54,274 bases of DNA from Streptomyces sp. WMMB303 (GCF_029351045.1 NZ_JARKIN010000003.1:1-54274); one strand, 5' to 3'; positions 1 through 8,680 are shown, numbered from the stretch's first letter. The notes: generated by a model not told the origin, from the letters alone. Translations and numbers: made by a program.

Positions 1-500
1 CCGCAGACACGACGCGACGCCGCTACGCGGCGTAAGACTGGCCCCCTCCGGGGTCCAGCCGCCCCCTCCGGGGTCGGGGGCCCCCGCCTCCGGCGTAGCC
101 AACCGAGCCTGGTTGCCTGTAGTTTCACTCTCTTCCCGGTCTGCGGCCCGTCCCACAGCTGAGGTGTGTGCGCCCCCTCCGGGGTCGCACACCGGCTGGC
201 TACAAGGAGGGGGTCGGTGTCCGCTCAGCCAACCCTCAGTATGCACCCAGGGGTCAGTTTTGGGATTTGGAACCACTCCCCCGCACCCTCCGGAAAGCAC
301 TCCCTGACCCGGACTCAAGTATGCACGGTGGGGCCGGATTTGGGATCGCGGTACACCACCCCACGTTTCCAGTGCCATATCCTGACCCCATAAGCACCGC
401 GCCAGAACGGCGGTGCCAAAACCGCAGAAACGTCACCCGCAAAACCGCAACAATGCCAGAACTGACAGCCCATGAGGAGCAACGACATCAACTGACATTC
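1..500. other. Repeat-rich intergenic region
   Basis: No convincing gene. A 14-base motif CCCCCTCCGGGGTC occurs at 42-55, 62-75 and 173-186, each copy holding the near-palindrome CCCCTCCGGGG. A small hairpin (ACGCCGC, loop TAC, GCGGCGT) lies at 17-33. Two diverged 30-base blocks starting AGTATGCAC (239 and 319) and ending in TTTGGGAT lie 80 bases apart. The region resembles a regulatory or origin-like spacer, but no matching protein is identified and telomeric identity is not supported. Confidence 0.5.
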
Positions 501-800
501 ATGCGGCCAGCCACTGACAAAACAACGACGCCCATCAGGGAGGGCGTAGGGGTGGGGGTCGTCGAGGGCGGCGGGCTCCGCCTCGACAAGGCCGCCGCAC
601 TCTGCAACCTGCCCCCCGGCCAAGTCGACGAGCACGCCCAACTGCTGATCGCCGCCGACTGGCTCACCGAAGCCGACACCGCCGGAGGAACGCTGCGCGG
701 ACAACTCACCGAGCGCATCCTGCCGCTCGGAGGGCTGCTCCAACACGCCGGGCCTGCCGTCTGGGGTCGGTCTCGCGCGCCCCAAGGACCCCAGGGCCTC
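501..800 (+). pseudogene. Fragment of a winged-helix-like protein
   Basis: An open stretch at about 560-760 reads like real protein: a run LRLDKAAALCNLPPGQ followed by AADWLTEADTAGGTLRG resembles the helix-turn-helix plus wing of a small DNA-binding domain. The first ATG in frame (501) has no ribosome site, and the frame runs on without a sensible end across the 3' end of the converging gene at 803. I read it as a truncated remnant rather than an intact gene. It could instead be a short gene starting at an unusual codon. Confidence 0.3.
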
Positions 801-802
801 GG

Positions 803-1672
803 CTACTGCTTGGTCAGTAGGTCGGTGCGGTGCTGTTCGAGGTCGGTGACGCCGTCGAGGTCCACCGTGACCGTGTACCGGGTGTGGACCCCGTCGGGAC
901 CCGTCTCCGGGGTCAGCTGCATGTTGTCCGCGAACCCCCAGCTGCCGCCGGTGTAGACCCCCTTGACCATGCCGTCCACCGTCCCGACGGCCTGGAAGGG
1001 GCCGTCCTGCCAGCGGAAGGCCCAGTGGATCCGGTACCAGGCATCCAACTGCTCCGGGGCGGCCAGGGAGTGCCCGCCGCTCAGGTCCCGGGTATCGGCG
1101 ACAAGATCCTCAGGTCGGTCATGCCCGGTGGTCAGTGCGATGAGGCCCGAGGCGTCGGCCTCGGCAGCAGCCGGATACGTCCGGCCGTGGTGGACCGCGT
1201 AGGCCTTGGGGCGAAAATGGTCAACCTCGGCCAAACGCCGCACCAGGGCGTGCAATGGCTGGAGCAGATCCTCGCGGTGCTCCGCCAACTCGGTGACCTC
1301 GTGGCGTGGGAAGACGCCGCGGTAGCGGATGCCCCTGCGCTTGAGGTGCTCCTTGGCGAAGTGTTCGTCGGAGCCGAGGTAGTTGCCCGAGAGGGTGGTG
1401 GCCGTGGCGGCGGTGCACTCGAAGAGCTCGCCGTGCCAGCGGAATGTCCACTGCACGGTGTACCAGGCTTCGAGGCGCTCCGGCGGAACCGGGTATCCCA
1501 CCGACCCGTCGGCGGCCTCGCGCGGCGCGAGGTCTGCCGGTGCGGGGCGGCCGGGCTCGGGTAGCAGTTCGACGTACGGCCACAGACCCACGGCGGCACG
1601 GGCCTGGAAGAGGTCGCCCTGGAAGACGGCGACCTCGCCCACCGGAAAGGGGTAGCCCGCAGGTTCAGTCAT
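803..1672 (-). CDS. Hypothetical protein with an internal duplication, possible immunity protein
   Basis: 289 residues; family not recognised. Two halves are related: LEAWYTVQWTFRWHG (first half) and LDAWYRIHWAFRWQDG (second half) occupy equivalent places, each followed by a short stretch ending in a glycine-rich turn and by an aspartate/histidine-rich tail (EHREDLLQ and EHRTDLLTK). No signal peptide or membrane segment is visible, so a soluble cytoplasmic protein is likely. The ATG at 1672 lies inside the end of the preceding fragment (overlap 8 bases), so the two were once one transcript. That order, toxin-like tail then soluble two-domain protein, is how immunity genes follow polymorphic toxin C-termini; the role is inferred from position only. 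Confidence 0.6.
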   Translation of the reverse strand: MTEPAGYPFPVGEVAVFQGDLFQARAAVGLWPYVELLPEPGRPAPADLAPREAADGSVGYPVPPERLEAWYTVQWTFRWHGELFECTAATATTLSGNYLGSDEHFAKEHLKRRGIRYRGVFPRHEVTELAEHREDLLQPLHALVRRLAEVDHFRPKAYAVHHGRTYPAAAEADASGLIALTTGHDRPEDLVADTRDLSGGHSLAAPEQLDAWYRIHWAFRWQDGPFQAVGTVDGMVKGVYTGGSWGFADNMQLTPETGPDGVHTRYTVTVDLDGVTDLEQHRTDLLTKQ

Positions 1673-1949
1673 AGCAATTCCACAACCCTTCGTTCTTGTC
1701 GAAGAAGCCGACGGCCTCTTCGGTGCCGTCGGCGTGCATACGCCAGATCTCGGCATGGTGTGGGAAGCCGGTGGGCTTGGCGTCCCACCCCGGGACACCC
1801 CCGCCGGTGTAACCGGTGCCGAGGAACGGGTCATCCCAGGCCCGTCCCGGGCTCTGGCCAGCCATACCGGCGACGCGGTCGGCCAGCCCCTGGTCGCAAC
1901 GGCGCCGAGGGTCGGATCGGCGCGCATGTCGTGCGGTGCCGACACCTCG
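1665..1949 (-). pseudogene. Orphan C-terminal fragment, toxin-tail-like
   Basis: The frame is open from a stop just upstream of 1949 and ends at 1665. Its reading (CDQGLADRVAG, then WDDPFLGTGYTGGGVPGWD, then HHAEIWRMHADG and FFDKNEGLWNCYD) looks like the carboxy-terminal domain of a larger protein. The only ATG (1865) has no ribosome site and would discard conserved-looking residues upstream, so this is probably a 5'-truncated gene. Its end overlaps the start of the next gene. An intact 66-residue gene from 1865 is the alternative. Confidence 0.4.
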
Positions 1950-2054
1950 TCACATCCAGTGACCAGCAGGCGAACCGCCCTTCTCAAAGACCCTGCTCTC
2001 GGCAGGGCTACCGTCCTTCTGTACTGTGCGGCTGCCGTGTGACCACACGTGTGG

Positions 2055-2531
2055 TCATTCGCCAACGAAGTCCTCGGCCACTTCACGAATCTCCTCGTCG
2101 AGGCTGTCACGCGCCCGGATGCACAGGTCGCGGAGAGCAGCGTCCAGGCCGAGGTGGTCGAGCAGTTCGGCCATGCGCCGGTAGTCGTCGCTCTCCGTCG
2201 CCTCGTCCAGCAGCTTCCGTACGGCTGGCGGGACAGCGGCCTCGGCGGCGGAATGGGGCAGCCTGCCGAGCATTTGCCGCACCCGAAGCGTGTCTCGGAC
2301 CCGCAGCGCGGTCTTGAGCAAAGAGGGGACGAGCGCTTCGGTGATGTCGGTGCCGAGGGCCGCCAGGAGCAGTAGCGCCTCATCCCGTGTCTCGAATGAC
2401 TTCAGGGCTTCCCCGAGCGCGCGCACGGCGGCGTCCCTGTCCTGTCGCAGCGGGACGAGTGAGCGGTTCAGGGCGCCTGCTGCCGCTAGAGCATCCGAGA
2501 AGGACTCCCATTCCGGTTCGGTGTTCGACAC
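2055..2531 (-). CDS. Hypothetical helical-repeat protein
   Basis: 158 residues, rich in leucine and alanine helices with a HEAT/TPR-like rhythm (EALLLLAALG, ITEALVPSLLKTALRVRDTLRV, RRMAELLDHLGLDAAL). No catalytic motif or membrane segment is visible; a protein-binding scaffold is plausible but not shown. I prefer the GTG at 2531 because AAGGGA lies eight bases upstream; a GTG at 2549 gives six extra residues but has no ribosome site. It stands alone, with about 190 bases of spacer before the truncated toxin-like frame. Confidence 0.7.
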   Translation of the reverse strand: MSNTEPEWESFSDALAAAGALNRSLVPLRQDRDAAVRALGEALKSFETRDEALLLLAALGTDITEALVPSLLKTALRVRDTLRVRQMLGRLPHSAAEAAVPPAVRKLLDEATESDDYRRMAELLDHLGLDAALRDLCIRARDSLDEEIREVAEDFVGE

Positions 2532-2668
2532 GTCAGTGTTCCCTTTCACTGCACCCGGTCCCAGACGTCACCAGCACTCATCTGCTCCGTGGGACAAATT
2601 TGTTCGATGCCCCCACGGTACGTTGCGACCCCGGCATCACAGCCGCCCTCGCAGCTTCCCAGCGGAGC

Positions 2669-2693
2669 TCTTGGCGCTCCAGGAGCGCCAAGA
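2669..2693. terminator. Hairpin, candidate terminator of the transposition operon
   Basis: Perfect inverted repeat: TCTTGGCGCTCC, one base, GGAGCGCCAAGA (12-base arms). It lies about 90 bases beyond the stop of the last gene of the minus-strand operon. No T-run follows, so termination is inferred from position and stem strength. Confidence 0.5.
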
Positions 2694-2780
2694 CGAGGCC
2701 GAAGCAATAGACGAGGAGCGCCGCCCCATCAGGTTGCCGAGGCTGGAGCGGTGGGCATTCCTGTTGTCTTTGCTGCCGTG

Positions 2781-3857
2781 TCAGAGGGTGTGGTGGTGGG
2801 CGGTGCTGAGAGGCCACACGGTGGGTGGCGGTGACGTGCGGCGGGCGTTCTTGCGCCGCTTGGGACGAGGTGGCTGGGGCGGGCGGAGCTTGCACTGTTC
2901 CGCGACGTCGGTCAGGCGCGGCAGCTGGGCTGCTCGAAGCGGGTCAGTGAAGAGGCGGACGCCTTTGCTGTCGGTTGTCAGCAGGTGGAGGAACACGGTG
3001 GCGCGGAGGAAGGGGCGCGCCCACGAGGGCACGGGGTGGGTCATACAGCCCTGACGGGCGTTCGCCGGGTCGTGGAGTGTCAGGGTGCGGGCGTCCAAAG
3101 CGGCGTCGGTGACGCGGGCGGTGAGCAGTTGGGGCATCGAGGCGGCGGTGTGGCAGGCGGTGGCCAGTTGGGCTGCCAGGTGGGGGTGGGCGGTGGCGGC
3201 CTGGAGGCGGTAGGCGATCAGGCTGCGGTCGGCGGCGGGGACAGAGGGCGGGGTGAAGCCGCGTTCGTCGGCGGTCGGTGGCTGGCAGGTGCAGTGGTCG
3301 GTGTCATCGAGGGAACGCAGGGTGGTCAGTGCCGGCAGAGCGATCCAACGCCGTGACGGCTTGCCTGGAGCACCGGTCTCGGGCCGGGTGGCGGTTTCCT
3401 CGGCAGGCAGGAGCGCTTCCGCGTCCGCGAGGTAGTAGTCCGTGCGGTCCAGGGCCCTCTCCAGGGCCGCGGGGACTTTTCGTTGGTGGCACACCAAGGC
3501 GAGGCGCAGCCCTGTCCTGGCGCGCAGGGCCAGCAGGTCGTCCAGGGCATCGGGGTCGAGGAGATGGGCACGCAGGAGAGTCACGTGCGTGATGGGGAGG
3601 GCGAGGGTCCAAGCGGCGCACAGCATCCAGGCTGGGCGGTGGTCGAGGGGGCGGTAGCCGGTCAGGGGGACGGGTTTACCGAGGGCGGCGAGGACGTCGT
3701 GGGCAAGGGCGAGGGCGGAGCGGGTTCCCGGAGTCGGATGGATGGTCAGGCGGCCCTTGGCGGGGTCGTGGGCGGCCAGCGCGGCCCGGGTGTGGGTGAC
3801 GTCGTCGTGCGGGTCCATCACGAGGGTGATGGCCGGTGGGTGGGGGCAGGTCAGCAT
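2781..3857 (-). CDS. Third gene of the transposition operon, accessory protein
   Basis: 358 residues. The start ATG at 3857 overlaps the stop of the ATPase gene by one base (TGATG), so the two are translationally coupled. The first half reads as an alpha/beta fold typical of a degenerate NTPase or receiver (ALALAHDVLAALGKPVPL, ITHVTLLRAHLLDPDALDDL, RTGLRLALVCHQ), but no Walker motif is seen. The C-terminus is basic and proline-rich (PPRPKRRKNARRTSPPP), suiting nucleic-acid contact. In Tn552/Tn7-like operons a third gene often encodes a target-selection protein; I do not see TniQ zinc motifs and make no specific call. Confidence 0.7.
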   Translation of the reverse strand: MLTCPHPPAITLVMDPHDDVTHTRAALAAHDPAKGRLTIHPTPGTRSALALAHDVLAALGKPVPLTGYRPLDHRPAWMLCAAWTLALPITHVTLLRAHLLDPDALDDLLALRARTGLRLALVCHQRKVPAALERALDRTDYYLADAEALLPAEETATRPETGAPGKPSRRWIALPALTTLRSLDDTDHCTCQPPTADERGFTPPSVPAADRSLIAYRLQAATAHPHLAAQLATACHTAASMPQLLTARVTDAALDARTLTLHDPANARQGCMTHPVPSWARPFLRATVFLHLLTTDSKGVRLFTDPLRAAQLPRLTDVAEQCKLRPPQPPRPKRRKNARRTSPPPTVWPLSTAHHHTL

Positions 3858-4639
3858 CAGGCGGCCTGGCGGGTGCGGAGTTTGCTGTAGGCCCAGCGCA
3901 GGAGGTCCTCGTCCACCGTTTCGCGGCCGGTCTCCTGCAGGCCAACGGTGAGGTGGTGGGTGATCTTCGCCCAGGCGCGGAAGTTCCCATGCGCGGCTTC
4001 CTGATCGCACAACGCGATCAGATCGGAATCCGCGTCGGACCACACGGGGTGGAAAGCGGGGATGACGGTCAGGACTTCATCCAGGGGCATGCCGCCGATC
4101 TCCTGCCAGGCATAGACCCGGGACTCGAGCATCGGCTCGCTCTGCAGCATCTCGAAGCAGCCGTTGCCGCCGGTGAAGACGATCGTCAGGTCGGAGTCGG
4201 TGTCATCCCACAAATAGCGCAGATATTCGAAACACAGCTTCGAGAGCCATTGGGCCTCGTCGCAGACCAGTACCCGGGGCTCTTCGAGTGCGCCGCGCAG
4301 CATGCGGTCGAACTCGATCGCATGGGAGGGCGGGCGGCCGTGCAGGCCCAGGGCATGGAAGAGTTCGTGGCGCAGGTCGCGTGTGGTGGGGCGGGCCCGG
4401 AACTGGATACGGCGGGTCAGAGTGGGTGCCAGCTCCCGCAGCGAGGCGTTCACCGCGAAGGACTTGCCGTTACCGGCCTGCCCGTAGATACAGATCATCG
4501 CTTTCGCCTCGATCGCGGCGCGGACGTTCTCCCGGGCTGTGAGCAGCGCCCGTGTGGAGACGACCTGGGCGCCGGGCAGGCGCATGAAGTGGTCCTCGCG
4601 CTGGCTTGGCAGGCGTCCCCTGCGTTCACCGGAAGCCAT
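3857..4639 (-). CDS. AAA+ ATPase of TniB/MuB type
   Basis: 260 residues. Walker A GQAGNGKS at residues 53-60 and Walker B PRVLVCDEAQ at about 121-130, followed by the FTGGNG sensor-like segment, place it in the MuB/TniB/IstB-like transposition ATPases. These bind DNA with ATP, choose the target and activate the DDE transposase. Its start lies 14 bases inside the end of the transposase gene, and its stop overlaps the next start, giving a tight operon of transposase, ATPase and accessory protein. It acts in the cytoplasm on DNA. Family assignment is secure; target specificity cannot be read from sequence. Confidence 0.88.
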   Translation of the reverse strand: MASGERRGRLPSQREDHFMRLPGAQVVSTRALLTARENVRAAIEAKAMICIYGQAGNGKSFAVNASLRELAPTLTRRIQFRARPTTRDLRHELFHALGLHGRPPSHAIEFDRMLRGALEEPRVLVCDEAQWLSKLCFEYLRYLWDDTDSDLTIVFTGGNGCFEMLQSEPMLESRVYAWQEIGGMPLDEVLTVIPAFHPVWSDADSDLIALCDQEAAHGNFRAWAKITHHLTVGLQETGRETVDEDLLRWAYSKLRTRQAA

Positions 4640-6305
4640 CTTCTCCTTGCTCCTTGCTGCCCGAAGGGGCCTCGGTATCGGGGGTGTCCTCTGCCGCAGG
4701 GGCGTTGCGTGGGTTCGGGCGGGTGATGGGTGTGGGGCGTGGGCGGGCCCAGTCGGGGGGCGGGTCCCGGGGCGGGATCAGGTCCGGCAGCGCGCGTGCC
4801 GCGAGATCCGTGGCCTTGGCGCGGGCGATCTCCTCCTGGGCCTGCTTGCCGGTGACCGTGCGCCGCGGGCGGGGAGTGCCCGGAGTGGTGGTGGCGGTGT
4901 AGCGGGTACGGCGCAGCCTCTCCGCGGCCTTCAAGTCGGCCTTGAGTGCGCGGGCCTTCTTCTCCCTGACCGAGCTGAGCGCCCGGCGCTGCTGAAGGGT
5001 GGCTTGTTCGGCCAGGTAGGCGGTCCCCAGATGGCGGCCGGGCTGCTCGGCGGAGAAGACCTCGATCTGCCCGTCATAGTGCGGCAGGTAGCGCAGCCTG
5101 ACCCGGGTGCCGACATGCCCGACCATCCACGGCGCGATGTAGAAGCGCCGGCGCCACCTGACCCCGCTGGTTGAGATTTTGCGTACGCGGCCGTCATCCT
5201 CCAGGGCGAAGAACGCCAGTTGCTCCTCATCGACGTCCTCGATGGGTGTCGGGTCCGCTTCCCATGCCGCTATCGGGGTCTGTCCCGCAGACAGGCCGGA
5301 GGGGTGGTGCTCGGTGTTCCACCAGCGCACCCAGCCCAGCAGGGCCTGGACGAAGTCTGGGAAAGGCAGCAGGTCTTCCGTCTGGTCGGGGCGGTGAGCG
5401 CCTGCGGGACGGGCGCGGTGGGTGTAGCCGGGCAGGGAGACGAGGAACATCTCCTCCACCGCGCTGTTCAAAGCCTCGACCGTGCCCTTGCGGTAGGGCG
5501 TGTAGGCCGGCAGGTCCTCGACCGGGACCGCGAAGCCGCCCAGCGCCTGGGTGACCGCCTGGCACAAGAACTCCTTACCCCTGTCCACCCGCACCCTCGC
5601 GGGAAGACCACCGGCCGGCCCATACGGGCCGGTACGGCTGATACCCGTGCGCAAAGCTGCCAGTACTGCGTCACGGGCCGGGGCATGCGGAGTGACGGCC
5701 ACACCGGTGATCACCTTCGTCGCGACATCGACGAACCACGTCACCCACGGACAGGCCACCTCCCCCTCGACCGTGACCCGTACCGGAATCCGCTTGTGAT
5801 CACCCTCCCAGCACGCGTTCCGATGCACCGGCGGGCGTTTCCCGTACACATCGAACCGACGCCGGCCCGCCTCACCGGATTGCAGACCGGCCCGCTCCCC
5901 CGGTGTCAGATCCTGGCGCACCGCGCGCTGCAAGGTACGCAGAGACGGCACCGTAGTCGGATCACCGGCAGCGGTCGCCTCAGCAAGCAGCTCCCGGTGA
6001 ACCGCGGCCACATTCCCGCCCCACACCGCCAGACGAGCACGCAGCTCAGGGGTTACTGAAACCCTTAGGCTTGTGAGGGTGCCGGGTCCCAGGCCCTCGC
6101 CTCTGCGGGCAGCGGCGATCCAGTTCCATACCGTCCGCAGCGAGACGCCCATCCCCGAAGCGACCAGCCGGGCGTGGGCGGTGGTCAGCTCACCCTTGGC
6201 ATCCAGTTCCATCAGCCGTGCTACCGCACCCTCACGGCCCGGACGCGGCCGTTCATCGGAAGGCTCTTCGTCAAAGACACGCGCCCGCCTGGGCACCACC
6301 CTCAC
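4626..6305 (-). CDS. Mu/Tn552-like DDE transposase (integrase core)
   Basis: 559 residues. An N-terminal helix-turn-helix (about 30-70, SGMGVSLRTVWNWIAAARR) precedes the RNase H-like core with candidate catalytic residues D169 (WEGDHKR), D241 (VRVDRGKEF) and E277 (YRKGTVEALN). A Mu C-terminal-like beta domain follows (RFYIAPWMVGHVGTRVRLRY), then a long basic and proline-rich tail. The catalytic triad is complete, so the enzyme may be active. Start chosen at GTG 6305; several GTG codons close by leave a few residues open. Terminal inverted repeats could not be found by eye on either side. Confidence 0.9.
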   Translation of the reverse strand: MRVVPRRARVFDEEPSDERPRPGREGAVARLMELDAKGELTTAHARLVASGMGVSLRTVWNWIAAARRGEGLGPGTLTSLRVSVTPELRARLAVWGGNVAAVHRELLAEATAAGDPTTVPSLRTLQRAVRQDLTPGERAGLQSGEAGRRRFDVYGKRPPVHRNACWEGDHKRIPVRVTVEGEVACPWVTWFVDVATKVITGVAVTPHAPARDAVLAALRTGISRTGPYGPAGGLPARVRVDRGKEFLCQAVTQALGGFAVPVEDLPAYTPYRKGTVEALNSAVEEMFLVSLPGYTHRARPAGAHRPDQTEDLLPFPDFVQALLGWVRWWNTEHHPSGLSAGQTPIAAWEADPTPIEDVDEEQLAFFALEDDGRVRKISTSGVRWRRRFYIAPWMVGHVGTRVRLRYLPHYDGQIEVFSAEQPGRHLGTAYLAEQATLQQRRALSSVREKKARALKADLKAAERLRRTRYTATTTPGTPRPRRTVTGKQAQEEIARAKATDLAARALPDLIPPRDPPPDWARPRPTPITRPNPRNAPAAEDTPDTEAPSGSKEQGEDGFR

Positions 6306-6647
6306 CCCTCAACACATCAAGATCCCGTCGTGCGGGGTGATGTCCAGGCCAGGCCTCACTCAGGCCGACACACCGGGCTCCGGCACACGATCGAGGGGTA
6401 ACTCCCGGGTAGGCATTGCCCCACCGCCGGTGCGGCGTGGTGGCGACTCAGCGGCTGTCAGTGCGGGACCGGCTGGATGAGAATTGGTGCATGGGCTTGG
6501 TGGAGTGAGGGCGCATGACCTCCAGCCAGCTCAGGCCATAGTCCAGCAGGCGTCCCCATGCGCCCGAAGCTCCTCCAGCCCAGGCGGACATGGGCCCGTG
6601 CGCTGGGAGAGGCTCACGGTGAGTGACAGGCCCCAGCTCTTTCGTGC
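6306..6647. other. Spacer upstream of the transposase
   Basis: No gene is supported. One end of the transposon should lie here if it is complete. No inverted repeat matching the 2.5-2.8 kb side was found. Confidence 0.4.
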
Positions 6648-6935
6648 TCATTTCTTCGTTTTGCCGTCGGATACTCGCGTCCTGCGGTCCTCCGGCACCC
6701 TGGCCTCGTACAGGGCCACGATCTCTTCCTTGCCATCCTTCAGTTCGAACGTGATCCCGTTGTCCCCGGGATAAGGGCGCCGATGGTCGAACCCGCCGGG
6801 AAAGATGTCGCGCGGAAGACCTTCCGGGAAAGCTGCGCAATGCATGAGATATCTGTCGGCCGTGGTCCGGGACTCGGGATTCGGGCGGCGCTGCAGATAC
6901 TCGCAGGCATCACACAGCACAGGCGATCGACGCAA
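6648..6935 (-). CDS. Small conserved hypothetical protein
   Basis: 95 residues. The motif sequence CDACEY, then MHCAAFPEGLPRDIF, then GGFDHRRPYPGDNGI is a recurrent bacterial small-protein pattern (cysteine pair, a third cysteine, DHR, PGD). The conserved cysteines and histidine may bind a metal; function unknown. I favour TTG at 6935 because AAGGAG lies eight bases upstream; GTG at 6944 would sit on top of the ribosome site. The ribosome site overlaps the stop of an upstream remnant whose last residues read HHRIIGEYLEDAKE. Confidence 0.75.
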   Translation of the reverse strand: MRRSPVLCDACEYLQRRPNPESRTTADRYLMHCAAFPEGLPRDIFPGGFDHRRPYPGDNGITFELKDGKEEIVALYEARVPEDRRTRVSDGKTKK

Positions 6936-6941
6936 GTGGGT

Positions 6942-6983
6942 CACTCCTTCGCATCTTCAAGGTACTCGCCGATGATCCGGTGG
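6942..6983 (-). pseudogene. 3' remnant of an upstream gene
   Basis: The minus frame reading HHRIIGEYLEDAKE and a TGA stop at 6942-6944 runs into the ribosome site of the next gene, as expected for the end of an operon partner. A stop codon lies only a few codons upstream and no start is visible. It is best seen as the surviving tail of a deleted or frameshifted gene. Confidence 0.35.
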
Positions 6984-7196
6984 TGCGCGGAGGAGGACTA
7001 CCAAGCAGGCATCCCCACCCTGCGTGGGTCGCAACCAGCTCATGACCTTACAAAGGCGTCATCCGACCTGCACCGGGAAACGACACTCAACTTCACCACC
7101 CCGACGACACCCTCACACCATGTCCCCCCAGCACAGCGGCACACACAGCAGTGAAAAACAGATGACGCACCCTCAACGAAAACCAGACAGCGCCCA

Positions 7197-7352
7197 TCAG
7201 TCGGCCAGCTCGGACTCGCTGCAACCGGTGACATCCAACAGCAGCCCGTCCAGCGGACCACCCACCAACTCCCGGTAGTCGCGGCCGGGACGGGCGTAGG
7301 GATGCGGGTCATCGTGGTCACTGCCGTAGACCCGCCGGCGCGACTGACACAT
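7197..7352 (-). CDS. Small hypothetical protein
   Basis: 51 residues. The ATG at 7352 has a strong ribosome site, GGGAGG, nine bases upstream. The protein ends in RELVGGPLDGLLLDVTGC, a pattern of the small VGGPLDG-containing proteins common in Streptomyces plasmids and phages. No known function. It is transcribed away from the zinc-ribbon pair that starts at 7524, so the 170 bases between are a divergent promoter region. Confidence 0.6.
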   Translation of the reverse strand: MCQSRRRVYGSDHDDPHPYARPGRDYRELVGGPLDGLLLDVTGCSESELAD

Positions 7353-7523
7353 GTGCGGCAGCCTCCCACCCACCACTGACACCGCCGCGCGGACCCCGCT
7401 GACACTGGTGCGGTCCGAGGGTGGCTCCGTCGCAGAATCGCCCGTCTGGCTCGTTGTATGTCTGGCACTGCCCGACGGTCGGGAGGACGCTGTGAACAAC
7501 GTCGAGCAGGGTGGGGGCGCGGC

Positions 7524-7607
7524 ATGAACTGCACGCACTGCGGGGCGCCAGTGATCCAGGGGTCGGACGGGGGCTGGAGCTGCAACAACTGCGGAACAAC
7601 GGGATGA
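7524..7607 (+). CDS. 27-residue zinc-ribbon microprotein
   Basis: ATG at 7524 after GGGGGCG. The protein holds two CxxC knuckles, CTHC (residues 3-6) and CNNC (20-23), spaced as in a minimal zinc ribbon (knuckle, 13 residues with GGW, knuckle). It ends seven bases before the start of a second zinc-ribbon gene. Such ribbons usually bind nucleic acid or pair with a larger enzyme; the partner is unknown. Confidence 0.6.
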   Translation: MNCTHCGAPVIQGSDGGWSCNNCGTTG

Positions 7608-7613
7608 GCCGGG

Positions 7614-7790
7614 ATGAGTGAGAGCGAAGCGGTCGAGAACTACTACACGACGCACGTGTGCACCTCCTGTAAGAGCGATGTCCACGGGCTCCACGGCCGG
7701 TGGACGTGCAAGGCGTGCGGGGCCTGTTCCCCCTACTCGCCGCCGCCGGAGGGCTGGCAGGCCGACGAGAACTACGAGAACTGGCGCTGA
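7614..7790 (+). CDS. Small zinc-ribbon protein
   Basis: 58 residues. CTSC and CKACGAC form a second zinc ribbon around a GRWTC core, with an acidic, aromatic tail (GWQADENYENWR). It follows the 27-residue ribbon by six bases and is probably co-translated, having no strong ribosome site of its own. Function unknown. The pair differs in length and cysteine pattern, so it is not a simple recent duplication. Confidence 0.65.
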   Translation: MSESEAVENYYTTHVCTSCKSDVHGLHGRWTCKACGACSPYSPPPEGWQADENYENWR

Positions 7791-8031
7791 GCCACTGGCC
7801 GCCACACTCGCCAGTCCGGGGGCTGCTGCCCACAGTGCCGCGTCGTGCCCGGCCCTGGGCGGCCTGCGCCGATTCCGCCTTCGCACAGCGGGACGGGGAG
7901 ACGCCGTGTGCCCTGTTACAGCCCCTGATGTGTGCCCTGCCATGTGCCTTGAAGGCAGGGGCGTACGCGTCATCTGCACGTCATCGGCTGGCCGGTGCCC
8001 GTCACCTGCGCGTCATACAGGGCGAGGGCAA

Positions 8032-8078
8032 CGTCCGGTTACGCGTCAGGGCGGCGCAGGCCGACGCGTAACCGGACG
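8032..8078. repeat. Perfect 16-base-arm inverted repeat
   Basis: Arms CGTCCGGTTACGCGTC (8032-8047) and its exact complement (8063-8078) flank 15 bases. There is no T-run and no gene end nearby, so a plain terminator is not the obvious reading. A protein-binding or strand-transfer site is possible. Confidence 0.75.
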
Positions 8079-8650
8079 CGATGTGAGCTGGGCGGACGAG
8101 CACGACGCGCAGATTCGATCCCCCGGGGGTGGGGCCCATCTGCCGATGCCGCGACGTGGCACGGTCCTGCCGCGCCATGGTGCAGCGTGGCGACGACGTG
8201 TCTGTGATGTGGTGCAGCACGGGTCGCGGGCGGTCGGTGACGTGGCAGCGCGGGGCGGGCTGCCACGTGGCTGGCCGCGTCCGAGCTGGGATGACACGTC
8301 AGCCACGTCGCTTTCGACCCCCCGGGGTCCGGCCCCTCCGCCGCGTCACCGCGCCATCCCGGCTCGGGATGGCGCGCCCGGGGCGCCACTCCTCCGGCTC
8401 GACGAGCGCGCCTCACGCACCGCCTCACAGTCCCACTGGTGCGCTCACGGAGAGATGTCGGGCTCCGCGCCGCCGCTTACCACGCGGGCCGAGCTGGGCC
8501 GATGACGCTGCCTCACAGGCAGTGACGTGACGCCTGGTGCGCCCCCTGTCCAGACCTGTCCCACGACCCGCCACCGCCCTGTCCCGCCCTTGTCTGGGAG
8601 ACAGGGCGCAGACAGGGACAAATCCAGGGGCTGAGCTGCCAGGACAGGGC

Positions 8651-8680
8651 CAGGAGCGCGATTCCAAATCCCCCTGCTCT
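8651..8680. repeat. 30-base direct repeat, copy 1
   Basis: Identical over 30 bases to 10648-10677 (begins CAGGAGCGCGATTCC, ends CCTGCTCT). A further shared motif, CCGCAGGGCAGGCCGC, follows each copy at a different distance. Together they bracket the 8.8-10.5 kb gene group. Confidence 0.85.

Noticed and set aside
1..60. Possible telomere at the window start
   Set aside because: Short hairpins are present, but the packed palindrome series of Streptomyces telomeres is not.
7041..7196. CRISPR or tandem array in the small-gene region
   Set aside because: No regular repeat-spacer pattern was found here or elsewhere in the window.
8655..8680. tRNA 3' half as attachment site within the 30-base repeat
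   Set aside because: ATTCCAAATCC loosely recalls a T-loop, but no acceptor or anticodon arm can be drawn around it.
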